The notes under the pieces were generated by a model. It was not told the origin of the DNA. It searched no databases and worked only from the letters and a program-made list of their open reading frames with translations. A DNA stretch of 64,000 nt from Cryptomeria japonica. Taxonomy: Eukaryota; Streptophyta; Pinopsida; Cupressales; Cupressaceae. How positions within the stretch are numbered: position 1 is the stretch's first letter; every line of letters begins with the position of its first letter. The stretch covers positions 233,894,803 to 233,958,802 of the forward strand of contig NC_081415.1 of the NCBI RefSeq assembly GCF_030272615.1, in the 5' to 3' direction. Shown piece by piece: positions 33,360 through 45,290 of this stretch. The translations under genes were made by a program, and so were the position numbers.

Positions 33360-34557
33360 TGTTGAATTTTCTAGTGCACAAGACAAATGAGAGGATGGGT
33401 GAATCATTTGTATAAATAAATCTTAAATCTATTCCTTAAATCAAATTCACAACAACTTAACTCCAACCCTTAATCCACAAAAAGATCAGAGCACACCATA
33501 CACAATGTAACACTATATTTTACATGAAAACCCTTGTTAAGTGAAAAAACACGAAGAATGCTATTCTCAATAAGGTTCATTGCTAGAGGCTCACTACCCG
33601 AGAGTAAGAAAGAAAGAGAGGCTCATTACTAGAGGGCTCACTGCCAAAATGAAGAAGAATAAAAGAGAAATAATCCATCACTAACACACCTCTGCAACCA
33701 TAAGATTTGTAGATACCTTTAGCTCACTGCTTCTGATAGCTAACACATGAAAGTTCACACTAGTCAACACTTTTCACCAACTCACACAACATTCAACAGA
33801 CAATAAGGGAGATAGATCCTCTTTCACACACCTTCATCACATTTCACTTTCTTTCATAACATCCATACTTATGTTGTGTCTTTACACACACCTCTATTTA
33901 TACCATCCTCACATATGTGAAGTCTCCCAAGGTCAGCTAAGCAACTTAACTAAACACTATTCAAATTAGGTTGGCACTAAATATTCCTGCTGTGGAAAAG
34001 AATGCAAAGTGGACTAGAACACATATTAACTAAGACCAAAATAAACATCAAACATGTTATACAATGATCCATAATTATCAAAGCAATAATATGAAGTGTA
34101 AACACCTGAGGTTGGCTAAACCTAGAGAACACCAATGAAATTTGAAACCATGCTTCCGAAGCCCAAGAACACATGCCAACTGAATATAATGAAGGTAAGG
34201 ACAATATCCACTTAACTCCAAAACTGCAACACCAGAAACCATAACGTGGAGAAATGTGGAGCATGCATTTCATACAAAACACTATCAAATACTATCAAAC
34301 ATACTGATAAACACAACTTCCTTAGAATAGCAATCTGGAAGACCAAATCCAAAATATAACATCTCTAAACATTGCTTAACAATATATATAAACTGCATGA
34401 ATAGATGTATGATATAAAAGATATGCAGAGCAAATCTCTTAGCACAACTACATAGAGAACTCAACATCACTTATACCAACCAACCACTAATGACAACCAA
34501 AGCATGTTGACATCAATGAAAACACATTAATAGCTCATTCTGATCAACCTTGCAATA
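33360..34557 (-). repeat. 5' LTR of element F
   Basis: This 1,198-bp LTR carries TATAAATAG (minus strand, 33,894-33,902), a plausible TATA box about 530 bp from the LTR end, so the element could be transcribed. Differences from the 3' LTR are frequent, so the insertion is old. Confidence 0.87.
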
Positions 34558-34562
34558 GTTTA

Positions 34563-37075
34563 ATATACCCATTGTGATGCTAATAGAGTTACAAACTATT
34601 TTAACAAACAACATCACCATTGTGAAGGAGGGGGAAAAATAAAAGATCTTCTTAAACCCAAGTTGGACAGGCCTCCAGTTGACCTAAAAAAGGATTTAGG
34701 TAATTCTTTGTTGATATCTTTTAAAAATATTTTTAGATTTTATATCCCTTGAGACTCTTAGAATTTGGATCTTGAGACATTTTTTCAATCTTAATTACAA
34801 TTCATTTCAAGTTATGCCACCCATTCTCAAGTTGCTATTGTCCGTTTTCAATATTATCCCACAAAGTGCTCTATATGGTTCTTGTGTGCAAACACAAGGC
34901 AATAATAAGCAAGCATTGCCTTTAGCCCTACTTTGTCCTCATGATTTTAATTATAAATTTTCATTTTTTTGAGGTCATAAAATAACTTAGTCCACACAAT
35001 GGTAGATCTCAAGCTAGCTTCATTACCCCAAAAAAAGTTTATAGAAATTAACAAAAAGTAAAGGAGGTGATGCACCAAAAATAAAAAATGGGTGACTTTG
35101 TAAGGTGATTCAAAGTTCATAAAATCACATCACACAAATAATAAAAAACCATGAAATCATCATGCAAAAGGCAAATTGTGAGAATATATTTAGGAATACC
35201 AATACAAACAACAAATGCCACAATTATACTCAATAACAACAATAGACTCACATGTGGGAATGGAGCTCCTGTAGCTGGGGATGAAACAAAGGCATGCAGA
35301 CTCTAAGACTATTCTTAGATGCATGTGAGATTGGTTTGACACCAACAAGGGTAATTGGACCAAATTTGTAAATAAATGCCAAGATGTGGCTAGGAATGAG
35401 ATAGGTCCTCTTATTAATTCTTCTTTTTGAAAATGAAGTGTGATTTGTAGCTATTAATTTAGTGGGAGATTCAATATGTGAGATTTCAAGAGCATGTTAT
35501 TCACCATTAATGTACATGTGTGGTTTTATATAAATAAAGAATAATCCATATCATCATTACTTTTATGATCTTCATTGACTTCAAAAATTACATCAAACTT
35601 TCATATAGATACACGAGCCTCATATTGCTCATTGAGGTAGTAGGTGGAGGGGGGGGGAGGGAGGTAAAGTATTACATTTATTAAAACACCTTGTTACAAA
35701 TTAAATATTGTTTTTCTTAGCATGCTACATGATCCATAAAATTTTTATAAAATGGAGATATTTATTAAAATTCAAGTGTAGTGAAAAATTCGTATTTCTA
35801 GTCACATCTTGATGAAGCTTGCTTGCAAATGCCAAATACAAAATTTGGTGTCTTAATACCTTTAAAATGGAGTAAAAAATGTGATTACCTAGTTGATGTG
35901 ATCCTCACCTAAAAATAATCATTCTTCCATTTGTTTTGGAGCAAGGGTCCAAGAGTGGCAACCACAAAGTGGGGTTTAGGGATACCACTCCTTGTGGGGT
36001 ATAAGGATAGTGGCTTTGATGTGTTTTGATTGTTCTTTAAACTTGTAGCGTCTATCTCCTTTCCCCATCTGAAGAATATCACATGGCTAAACACACTATT
36101 TAAAAAAAATCCCATTGACATCATTTAGTTAAATAAAGAATGGATAATAGGGTCTTTCCATGCAAATTAACTAAATATTAAGTACTTTATGAGGAACTTA
36201 AAACTTGTTTAGGATTTTTCTTATAAAGTACTATTTGGATATTACATTGTTGGTATAAAAAGGCAAGTTTGGAGGCTTCTTAAGCATCTCTAGATGTTTA
36301 TTTTTTATGGAAAGAAATGGATAATCTTTAAAATTGGATTTTGAACAAGAACATTGTTAGAATAAAAGTGTGAGTTTGGAGGTTACTAACGAATCTTTAG
36401 ATTTTTATTATTTGAGGAAATAAATGAATAATCTTTAAATTTAGATTTTGGACAAGAAGAACAAATCAAGTCATTGTCAACTAAAATGGGGCTGGAAACT
36501 TCTCATCCATGACTTCTAGCCTCTCAAACTTGTTGAGTTTATTGCCACTTGATAAAGTGATTTTATTTTTTTCTATGATGGTACCAATCTTGGTCCACTT
36601 CTTTTAGAAAATCCTCACAATCTTTGTTCCACTTTCAATTCAATCAGTTGCCTTTCTTTCTTGTATTAACCCACCTTTCTTTACTTAAACAATATTAGAT
36701 ATAGGCATGTCGAACACCTTGTAATTCTTGAATTATTTGACTATAATGTGTTTTAATTGAAAACACCATGGAATAGGGCACCACCCTTGGAAGTATTCTC
36801 AATATTCCTATTATTATACATTCTTCCACTTGGAATATGTGTTGTGATGACAGTCAAAGAATATTCATATAGAGAGTTACAAGTAGACCACATGGAGGAT
36901 TTTTGATTGACCAAATTTTGTTGTGTTTAAGAGTGTGTAAGGTTATCTTCCAAGAGTAAATTGTGCTTCCAAATGGAGTGCTTTGGTTTATTAGTTAAAT
37001 CCATTGTTTGTAGAGGTTTTAGCATCCTAAATTGCACTCACCTAAAATTTTGTCCTCACTTAGGCTTCAGTTTGG
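34563..37075. other. No recognisable gene (2.5 kb)
   Basis: The stretch is AT-rich, with open frames only at chance length. It has a G-run at about 35,649-35,662 and two similar blocks near 36,240-36,310 and 36,357-36,425 (GTTTGGAGG then AGATGTTTATT or AGATTTTTATT), which look like a diverged direct duplication of about 110 bp. At 36,900-37,020 the minus strand can be read as a broken peptide containing DLTNKPKHSIW. I cannot assign it to a family. Confidence 0.5.
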
Positions 37076-39809
37076 CTGTAGTGCCCCTCCCCGAGTCATC
37101 TTGCTCCTTTGTACAACAATAGATCATATTGATATAGCTTGGTCTAATTTAAGATGATATGATGGTATCATACTATTTAATAACACTATTCCATGATGAT
37201 GATTATGATAGTGCTTGATTGTTGTGATTGTCTTCTATGTGTATTCATGATAGAGACGATGTCATATCAATCATTGCGAGCATGATATGATGTTGCGATT
37301 CTTATCAATTGCCTGTTTATTTACGATATATGTTATTATATATGTTGTTGTACTTGAGTTAGTGATGACAGGTTTGCAGGTACCAGACATCGACTCCACC
37401 TGGTTACACAGGTCTGAGCGTGTCTTATCCCAATGGCAAGTTGATCAGAGATGACATGAAAACCCACTCTATACTTTAGGCTTAAGTTGTTCACCTTGTC
37501 AGTTTGTGTCATGGCGCAAGTTGGTGGTTAGAGCCTTGTGTTGTCATTTGACCCTATGCCAAGTTGCTTAAGGTGTTGTGAGCATGTGGTTAATATTTAA
37601 TTAATAATTAGATCAATGTGATTTATTAATGTTATATTACTTTATTATATAATATGGGTATTTAATTATTTGGTTTATTTATTGAGGCTTGATTAATGTT
37701 ATCAAGTTTGATTTATTTAATTTATTAATTTATTTGATCTATTGTTTAATTAATTTGTATTAATTATTTATTGTTTTATTATTATTTATCGATTTATTAA
37801 TTATTTAATGTTTATTTCATTGTTGATATGATTTTTAATATTTATTTATTAATTTCTATTTATATAAACCTTTTGTTTGTTTATTTATTATTTGGGATTT
37901 GATTTATTATTAATATCCCATTTATATTTGTATCACTACACTAATATTATTTACATAATAGGATATAATATAAAGTTTACCTACCCTTGCGTATGATTTG
38001 TTATTTTTTGAATTGGTAGGTAAATAATAATAATAGATTTCTTGAAACTATGCCTCGTAGGTATATTATATTGTTTCTTGGAATTTTCTGTGTGGTCGGA
38101 TTTTCCCTATAGTTTTGAGTTTGATTTTTATGTAATGGGATTTCTGAGAAGGTTGTCGGGTTAATCATCAGGTAGAATTATTGAGTGGATTTTTGAATTG
38201 GATTGCTTGTTGATTGCTCTTCTTTAGATTTCAACCTTGTTTGGATTGCGCTTGCAGGTTGGTTTTATTTCTCCTTCGAAATGTTGATTTCCAGAAAAGC
38301 ATGTCTTCTCTGTGACTATGCAAAATTATTGCTGGATGTTGTTTGAAATTATTTTGGAAAAAATGGGATTGAATTTGAAGGATTTAACTAGCATTGGAAA
38401 GAGATTTGGGAATGAAATTTGGAAAAAGAGTTTTATTTGATTGCTTTTCGAGATTGAAAGTTGCTTGCTGGAAAATGGTATTTCCCTATGTATTTCATGT
38501 TTGTTCTTCCCTCTATTTTGGAGGTGTTATTGATTCTATTTTGGAGTTATTTACCTCCTTATATTGCATTCCTTGAGTCTCCCTTGTTACAATATGTTAT
38601 TGTGTGTTTTTCAAGCTTCCCGTAGCTTGACAAAAGGCTCTTTATATCACCATGATTATATATTGTAAGGGAAAGACCATTTGAATGGGTCAGAGGATTC
38701 TTTTTGATCCTTGTGAAGCTTTGAGATTTTTCTCTTTGAGGAGTTTGTAGAGTTAGTGCATCTCCCTTTGTTGCTATGTACTATAGGAGCCATTTTGAGC
38801 ACTGTGGGAGAACATCTTCCATATTGTTTTCAGTTTTTGAGTCTGTAACTGTATATTTTTGAGTTTCCTCTTTGATTTTTGAATCTTCTAGACCTAATGG
38901 GTTGGTATTGAGTGTTGTTTTTTACCCCTAAGCTGATTTGGGCAAGTGCCCTAGCCATATGTGTTCATTTTATTTGGTTTTTGGCCATTTAACCCAAAAT
39001 GCTATAGAAACTACCAGAAACTCTACCTTATGAACCAAAAATGCTATCTTAAATACCAAAAATGTTTCTCTTCATCCCAGGGGCACCATTTTGCATACCA
39101 AGGGCGCTGATCAACATTCTGGGAGAGCTAAATTGCTTTAGAGGTGCATGGAAGCTCAGTTTTGGAAATGTGAATATTTTGTTGGGATTTTTACATTTCA
39201 CAGAGGTATGTGTGGTTTGTTTTGAGCTTCTCTAAGTTTTATTTGATGTATTTTTATCTTTCATGATATCTTTTGTGCTCCAATAAGAGGGTTTGTGCCT
39301 TACCGTTGAGGTGTTTCTTATAGGAAGTATTGCTCTAGCAAGAGGGAGAATTCCTTGTTGTTGAGGATTGTTTTTATGACTCAAGTGGGATATGTTTTAC
39401 CTCACTGTACAAGACTTGGGAAGGATTTGGATTCCCCTTTGATTCATATTCATACTTGGCTCCTTGATTGTTATGTGTTGGTGAAGGCTATTACCTTGTA
39501 TGAGGCCTTATGTATCTTATTTCATGCAACATGTTCTTTATGATGTTATGAGAACTTTTATGTCACTTGTGTGCCTTCATTATATGGTTATGATGTTATA
39601 TTTGATGTATTTTACCCTCAAGGTCAATGATCATGCTAGGGGGGAGTGGGCTTCCAAGTGAGTGACTGGGTTGCATGGAGTGGACGACCAGGTTACCCAG
39701 AGTCTAGATCGCCGAAATATCTCATTGGGAGTTTATGCTTTGTAATCAAGTGATAATCTAATTGACAATTGTTGGGGTTTGGGTAGAGTAGTTTATCTTA
39801 ATAAGATAA
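37076..39809. other. Possible decayed Ty3-type LTR region, no gene
   Basis: TGTAGTGCCCCTCCCCGAG at 37,077 resembles the start of some plant Ty3/gypsy LTRs, and a purine tract, GCTAGGGGGGAGTGGG, lies near 39,636. Between them lie an AT-rich part dominated by TTAATTATTTA-like words (37,590-37,960) and a T-rich part with no coding frame. No second LTR copy was found, so the assignment is weak. Confidence 0.3.
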
Positions 39810-39814
39810 GAAAT
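39810..39814. repeat. Target site duplication of element G (left copy)
   Basis: GAAAT directly precedes the left LTR and is repeated exactly at 41,940-41,944 after the right LTR. Confidence 0.88.
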
Positions 39815-40679
39815 TGATGCAGTCAAGGTAGGGAGATCCAATGAAGGACATCCCATCTTTATAGCCTAACACAAACACCATACAAGATATATCAATAACC
39901 GATAACACAACACCAGATAAAGAAGAAATAACAACCGGTAACAATACAAGATATATAACCGGTAAATAATATGAATAATCCTTATAACAATTTGAAGAAT
40001 TACATATGCCACATGCTGGATCACAGTCCAGGATACAAACAATCCTTACAACATAGATATAAGATCCATAGATCATCTACACATAAAATTGGCCTTCGGT
40101 AACAATCTGCTGGTTAAACCCTAATCTAGACCTCAGCCCTTCCGACCTCACTCCACTGAACTAGAATCTCACCGGTTCTACATCTTCACTCGATCTATAA
40201 ACTCTATCTTATATCTTTTGTCTTCTGTCTCCCAATTGATTCATAAAATTTATATTTATACCCTTTGCAAATAATAACAACTTGATCAAGTCGGCCCAAA
40301 GACCAACCAGTTCATGAAACGTGCTAACGGTAACATGTCGGCTCAAATCATCAAGAACATATCCAAAATGCATAAAACATCAGGTGGTTCTCTGATAACA
40401 TTGGATATGACATAAGAAACATAAATCAATGATCCACAAGTCACGAAGATCAACCGCATCCCGATTCAACTTCGCTCAACACACTGCAAGACTAATCGGC
40501 AAGAACATATCAACTGGGCCAATACCGGAATCGATATCTCATTGGGATTAAATCCAAATTCCATAAATCTTGAACATGATAAAGACAAAACTCTTAGACA
40601 TGAAGAAATGCCATGATCTCCAAGCAATTCCACTGCTAACTGCTCAATCGGTAAGAACTACACCGGTGCTCTTGCATCA
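39815..40679 (-). repeat. 3' LTR of element G
   Basis: Minus strand from TGATGCAAGAGCACCGG to CTGCATCA, 865 bp. The polypurine tract expected next to 40,680 is weak (CCCTGAGAGTC). Confidence 0.88.
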
Positions 40680-41026
40680 GACTCTCAGGGTTAATTGAAA
40701 AGTGAGTCCCATCAGTTGATCTAGTTCGGCAATCTGTTAGTAGATACTTGCAACTACTTCAGGGGGTTCGGTGATCTGACTACAACTTTTGGTTGCCTCT
40801 CCTTGGTGATCTACCGGTCCACCTTGCAGCCTGCCTCAATCGATGATCTATTCAAGTCTCCACCCACTAATTGCCTCAAGATCAAGCTCTAGGATCAATT
40901 GTCTACCTATGAACCTTGCTCTGCCTCATGTTCGACGATCCGAACAAGTCCACAAGTTGCCTCAACTTCTTTTCCAACCAACTGGTGCATAATCGGGTCT
41001 TCTTCCAACAATAGGTTCACAAACCC

Positions 41027-41038
41027 GCTATGATACCA
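41027..41038 (-). promoter_or_regulatory. Primer-binding site of element G
   Basis: Minus strand TGGTATCATAGC, one base different from the initiator tRNA-Met complement, two bases after the LTR end CTACATCA. Confidence 0.85.
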
Positions 41039-41040
41039 TT

Positions 41041-41939
41041 TGATGTAGTCAAGGAAGGGATATCCAATGAAGGACATCCCATCCTTGCATCCTAACACAA
41101 ACACCATCCAAGATATACCGGTAACCGGTAACACAACACCAGATAAAGAAAAAGGAATAACCAGTAACAACACAAGATACATAACTAGTAAACAATATGA
41201 ACAATTCTTATAATAGTTTGAAGAATTACATGTGCCACATGTTGGATCGCAGTCTAGAATACAAACAATGCTTACAACATAGATATAAGATCCGCAGATC
41301 ATCTACACATCAAATCAGCCTCTGATAACAATCTGTGGGTTCAACCCTAATCTGGACCTCAGCCCTTCCGACCTCTGTCCACTGGACCATAATCTCGCTG
41401 GTTCTACATCTTCGCTCAATCTCTAAACTCTGTCTTCTATCTTTTATCTTCTGTCCCCCAAATGATTCTCAAAACTTCTATTTATACTATCTACAAATAA
41501 TAACAACTTGATCAAGTCGGCCCAAAGACCAACCTTCATGAAACGTGCTAACGATAACATGTCGGCTCGAATCATCAAGAACATCTCCAAAATGCATAAA
41601 ACATCTCATAGTTCTTTGGGAACATCGAAAAAGGAACAAGATACATAAATCAATGACCTGCAAGTCATGAAGATCAACCGCAACCCGATTCAACTTTGCT
41701 CAACACACTGTAAGACTAACCGGTAAGAACATGTCAACCAGACCAATACTAGAATCGATATCTCACCGGGATTAAATCCAAATGCCACAAATCTTGAACA
41801 TGATAAAGACAACAAACTCAAGGGAATAAATCCAAATCCATAATGTTAAAGTCTCAGACATGAAGAAATGCCACGATCTCCAAGCAATTCCACTACTAAC
41901 TACTCAACCGGTAAGAAATACACCGGTGCTCCTGCATCA
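41041..41939 (-). repeat. 5' LTR of element G
   Basis: This 899-bp LTR is longer than its partner by a 36-bp stretch near 41,815-41,850 that contains a partial repeat of TAAATCCAAAT. A TATA-like TATAAATAG lies at 41,478-41,486 on the minus strand. Confidence 0.88.
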
Positions 41940-41944
41940 GAAAT

Positions 41945-44001
41945 GGTTGGTGGCCCCTCTGCCTTTCCCAATGGTAGAGATCTGGGATAGGATTGGGAAG
42001 GCCTTGGTAATTAAGGTAGCCAATCTCCCTTACTCCATAGAAGTTGAGATGGCTCCGAATGTGAATCTAGGATGGATAGGATAGGCACCCAAGTTCCCAT
42101 TTGTCGCATGTGATGACACTCTTTTCCCTACATGTGCCTTGAGTCTTGATTTGGTGTGTTGCCTATAGAGGAATTTTGGTTGGAGATTTTATGATTTGCA
42201 TTCTTTCATTTGTTTGGTGTTGGTCTTACTTTGGTTGTTAGGTGTCAGCCTAGATCTAGAGTTTGAGTGGGATCTTGTGTCATCTCCTAGCATGAGGGGT
42301 GGTTCCTTTGGTTCCACATGGTTGGGTGGTTTGATGCCTTCTTCAATTATGATGTTCTTTGTTGGATTCTCTTGCATGGATGTGGATCTTTTATCACTTC
42401 ATCTATGGATGGATACTTTTAACAGATTGATGTAAATGATTCTTATGGTATATGTATGTAATTGGATTCATAGCGTAATTGTAATGTAAATGAGAACTAT
42501 GTTCCTTATTGGAGCAGGATATTGTATTCATGTAAATGGTAGATTATATGTTGAGAGATCATAATGTTATATCATGTGTATCTTGGATATTGATTTATTA
42601 AAGAAGCAATAGTAATGCGTTTATGAATATGCATCTAGTATCATATGGGGTAATGGAAATGTGATTGGTTATATTGGAATTGGATTATGATATTAGAAAT
42701 GAATAAGAGATTGGGATTAGGAACATTTGGTATTGGTGTTTTAAAATGAACCAAAAGGATAATGGGTTATGTTAGATTATGCATTGAAATTTAATGATCC
42801 TCCTGATAAGAAAGATGTTATCTAATTGGGAAAAATGTAATTGTTGTAATAGATGATAATGGATTCTTGATATGGGTGTGTTATGTGTTTTTGACGTTGG
42901 AGTACCCTAGGGAAAATGTAAATGGATATATGTATGTTTTGAGATGGTTACGGTTATGATGTTAATTCCTCTTGCATTATATGATGTTTGGATATGGATA
43001 TGGTCATGATGTTTTATGCATATATGTGAAGTTAAACTATGATCTTATGTAGTGATCGTTTACTATGTTGCGTTAGTAGATGCGTAAAATTTATTTCTCT
43101 CCATTTGTTAGTTAGTTTAGTTGTTTTCTCTATGGTATTTTGGTGGGCATTGCATTGGTGTTCATCCTCTAAGGCTTGATTGAATCTTTGATTCTGCTCA
43201 CACTAGCTACCAAACTCAAATTTTCACTACCTACACTTTCCTCCCCTTAATCTTGGGACCTTGATGTCCAGGACCAAGGTGTTGGGTGCCATGGTCCTCA
43301 AGGACCAGGGCGCTCAACACCATGGTCCTATGAAAAAAGGGCCCATTTTGGGGCCTCATATTGGTCACTTAGTTTGAGCATGAACCTAGATCCTGTGTTG
43401 GCTTGTGTCAAAAATTTAATTTGTTTTTTGACCAACAAGTATAAAAGGAGGTCTACCCCTCTCATTTTGATATAAGATATTCACAATTCAAATTCATCAT
43501 CAAGCAAAATTGAGATCTATAGTCAAATGAGCAAGTAATTCATCTTCTATCAAGCATTGGAGCATAATTAAAGTCAAGATTCAATAATTAGAGATGACAT
43601 TCATGTTTTATGTTTTATGTTTTATGAAGACTATCTACATGAAACCTTAATTCCTTGTGAAGACAAACAAAAATTCATTAAAAGGTATATCATTAGCGTT
43701 TTAGTTATTTTGAGTCTTTCCCTCAAAAGGAAATAATTTCATTACAGTACGTCATTTGCATTTCAATTATATTTCATGGTTAATTCCAAAACTGGGGTTT
43801 GACCTAAGGCAAACCTCTATTCTTGGAACCAATTACCCCTTTTCACTATGTGCAGGAATAGGTACAAAGCTACATTTCAGAGGATCTACATGATTCACAG
43901 AGATGAACAAGATCTCTTTTGGATGGTGAAAAACTCAGAGGATCAAGGCAACCACAACTATGGTCTCCACAATTCAGGATGAATTTTGAGGAGAAAATCT
44001 G
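41945..44001. other. Possible LTR promoter region, no gene
   Basis: No coding frame is recognisable. At 43,440 GTATAAAAGGAGG looks like a TATA box. It is followed by TCATCATCAAGC and a long untranslated-like stretch, as in plant Ty3/gypsy LTRs, and by a triple TTTTATG repeat (43,604-43,625). The part at 41,945-42,100 continues the sequence left of G across the GAAAT target. The element identity is unknown. Confidence 0.35.
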
Positions 44002-45232
44002 TGTTGGCCATTTGGATAAATTGATTATGTGTTTCATTGATTTTAAGTCATTGATGTCAACACTAGTTGTTTTGGATGCTTTACGGACACCCTTTTGGTC
44101 CTGATAGGTTGAGTGGTTTCTGGTTGGATTGGATCTGGCATGATCCAGTATGATTTGGTTATGGAATTGGCTTACTCATGTTCATATTCAGTCAGTTGGT
44201 TTTGTTCTGGTGATTGGATACTATCCCATTTTCTTGGAAGCTTGGTTTGTGGTTTCGGCGAGGGTTTCACCGACAAAGATTTGATGAAGATCTTTGATGA
44301 TATGCATAAGTGGTGTTGGTGCAACTTTTGGTGGAGTTTCATGATGTTGATGGTGATCATATTTGAGACTTGGTGGATTGGGATCATTTCTTTAGTGCGT
44401 CGACCTATATTGGGTCCCAGTTGATCTAGGTTATGGACTGGCTTAATGTAACATATGGATTGGACCTCTCGATGTGTTTTCAAGATGTCTTAGGAGTTGG
44501 ATATTATTTGTTTGGTCTAAGGCCGACATTTTTTGTAATTATGTGATTGGTTTATTATCTGGTGGTCGACCTGATTGTTTATGGTCATGGGTTTGTATAT
44601 ATATGATGTAAGATCTCATTGTAGATCATAAGGAAATATAAGGAATAAGGATATAGGTATGGGATATGGATATGTAATGTATGGATAATGTAATATCATT
44701 AAGGCAAAGGATTTGGTCGATCATTGGAGATCGAGTTGGGTTTATTTAAGAGGATTTAGTCCTCCGGTATTGAGCTTAACCAGAACTATACTCAGGCATA
44801 TGAGATGCTATGTTTGCAGTTCATTCATTCTTCTGGATTGTAGTATTGATTTATGTAGTCAGTGAGACTCCTTTTGTGATGAGCAGTGCATTCTAGGCTG
44901 TTGGCCTTCCTGCAAGTGCATGCCCCTCAATTGCAATTCACATACTTACTGTAGAAGTATTATTTGATTGTGGGTAGGCTTCCCACTGTGGTTTTTCCCT
45001 TTACCAGGTTTTCCACATATAAATCTTGGTGTCATGTGGATGGTATTTATTCTCTGATTATTATTTATGCTTAATTGGTTTAACTGCTATTCTGCTATTT
45101 GGTTTAAGCATTTCGGTATTAATGTTTTGGGTTCCAATATTCAATTTTTAATTTCTAAATGTTCTGGTAATATGTGACAACTGATTCACCCCTCCCTCTC
45201 AATTATCTTCCAGTTATTTGAACTGTCTAACA
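44002..45232 (+). repeat. 5' LTR of copia element J
   Basis: This 1,231-bp LTR starts TGTTGGCCATTTGG and ends TGTCTAACA. It is related to the LTR of K (start TGTTCGCAATATGG). Its R-U5 half contains GAGCAGTGCATTCTAGG, CAAGTGCATGCCCC, GTGGTTTTTCCCTTTACC and ACTGATTCACCCC, all with counterparts in the non-autonomous elements A, B and H. GTATATATATG at about 44,594 is a possible TATA box. Confidence 0.85.
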
Positions 45233-45246
45233 ATTAGTCTTAGAGC
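45233..45246 (+). promoter_or_regulatory. Degenerate primer-binding site of element J
   Basis: ATTAGTCTTAGAGC follows the LTR end. It occupies the position of ATTGGTATCAGAGC and keeps 10 of 14 bases. Confidence 0.6.
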
Positions 45247-45290
45247 TCTGGTCCTCTCTGCAAAAAGATTAACCACTTGAGGAAGATCCT

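Larger units (their letters stand above)
31965..34557 (-). mobile_element. Element F, miniature LTR element with a 173-bp interior
   Basis: On the minus strand the order is 5' LTR (34,557-33,360), a perfect primer-binding site, 173 bp of interior, a polypurine tract and 3' LTR (33,186-31,965). It is flanked by GTTTG (31,960-31,964) and GTTTA (34,558-34,562), a 4-of-5 match to a target duplication. The interior encodes nothing. It runs straight from the primer site into a 3'-untranslated-like sequence with GTTGCCATTAAT before the polypurine tract, as in A and B. It is either a mobile miniature form or a larger element that lost its coding region. Confidence 0.85.
39815..41939 (-). mobile_element. 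Element G, miniature LTR element with a 361-bp interior
   Basis: Two direct repeats of 865 and 899 bp enclose only 361 bp, and the whole 2,125-bp unit is flanked by a perfect 5-bp duplication, GAAAT. On the minus strand the right-hand copy is the 5' LTR and is followed by a primer-binding site. The LTR ends form the short inverted repeat TGATG...CATCA. No protein is encoded; the open frames at 39,798-40,076 and 40,907-41,302 are the same LTR segment read twice. This fits a non-autonomous element moved by enzymes of another element. Confidence 0.9.

Noticed and set aside
36900-37020. Possible peptide DLTNKPKHSIW on the minus strand
   Set aside because: It is too short and broken, and I could not match it to a family with confidence; it is left in the unassigned region.
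39798-41302. Two similar Cys-containing open frames read on the minus strand (92 and 131 codons)
   Set aside because: They are the same LTR segment of element G seen twice and do not look like a protein; the similarity comes from the LTR repeat.
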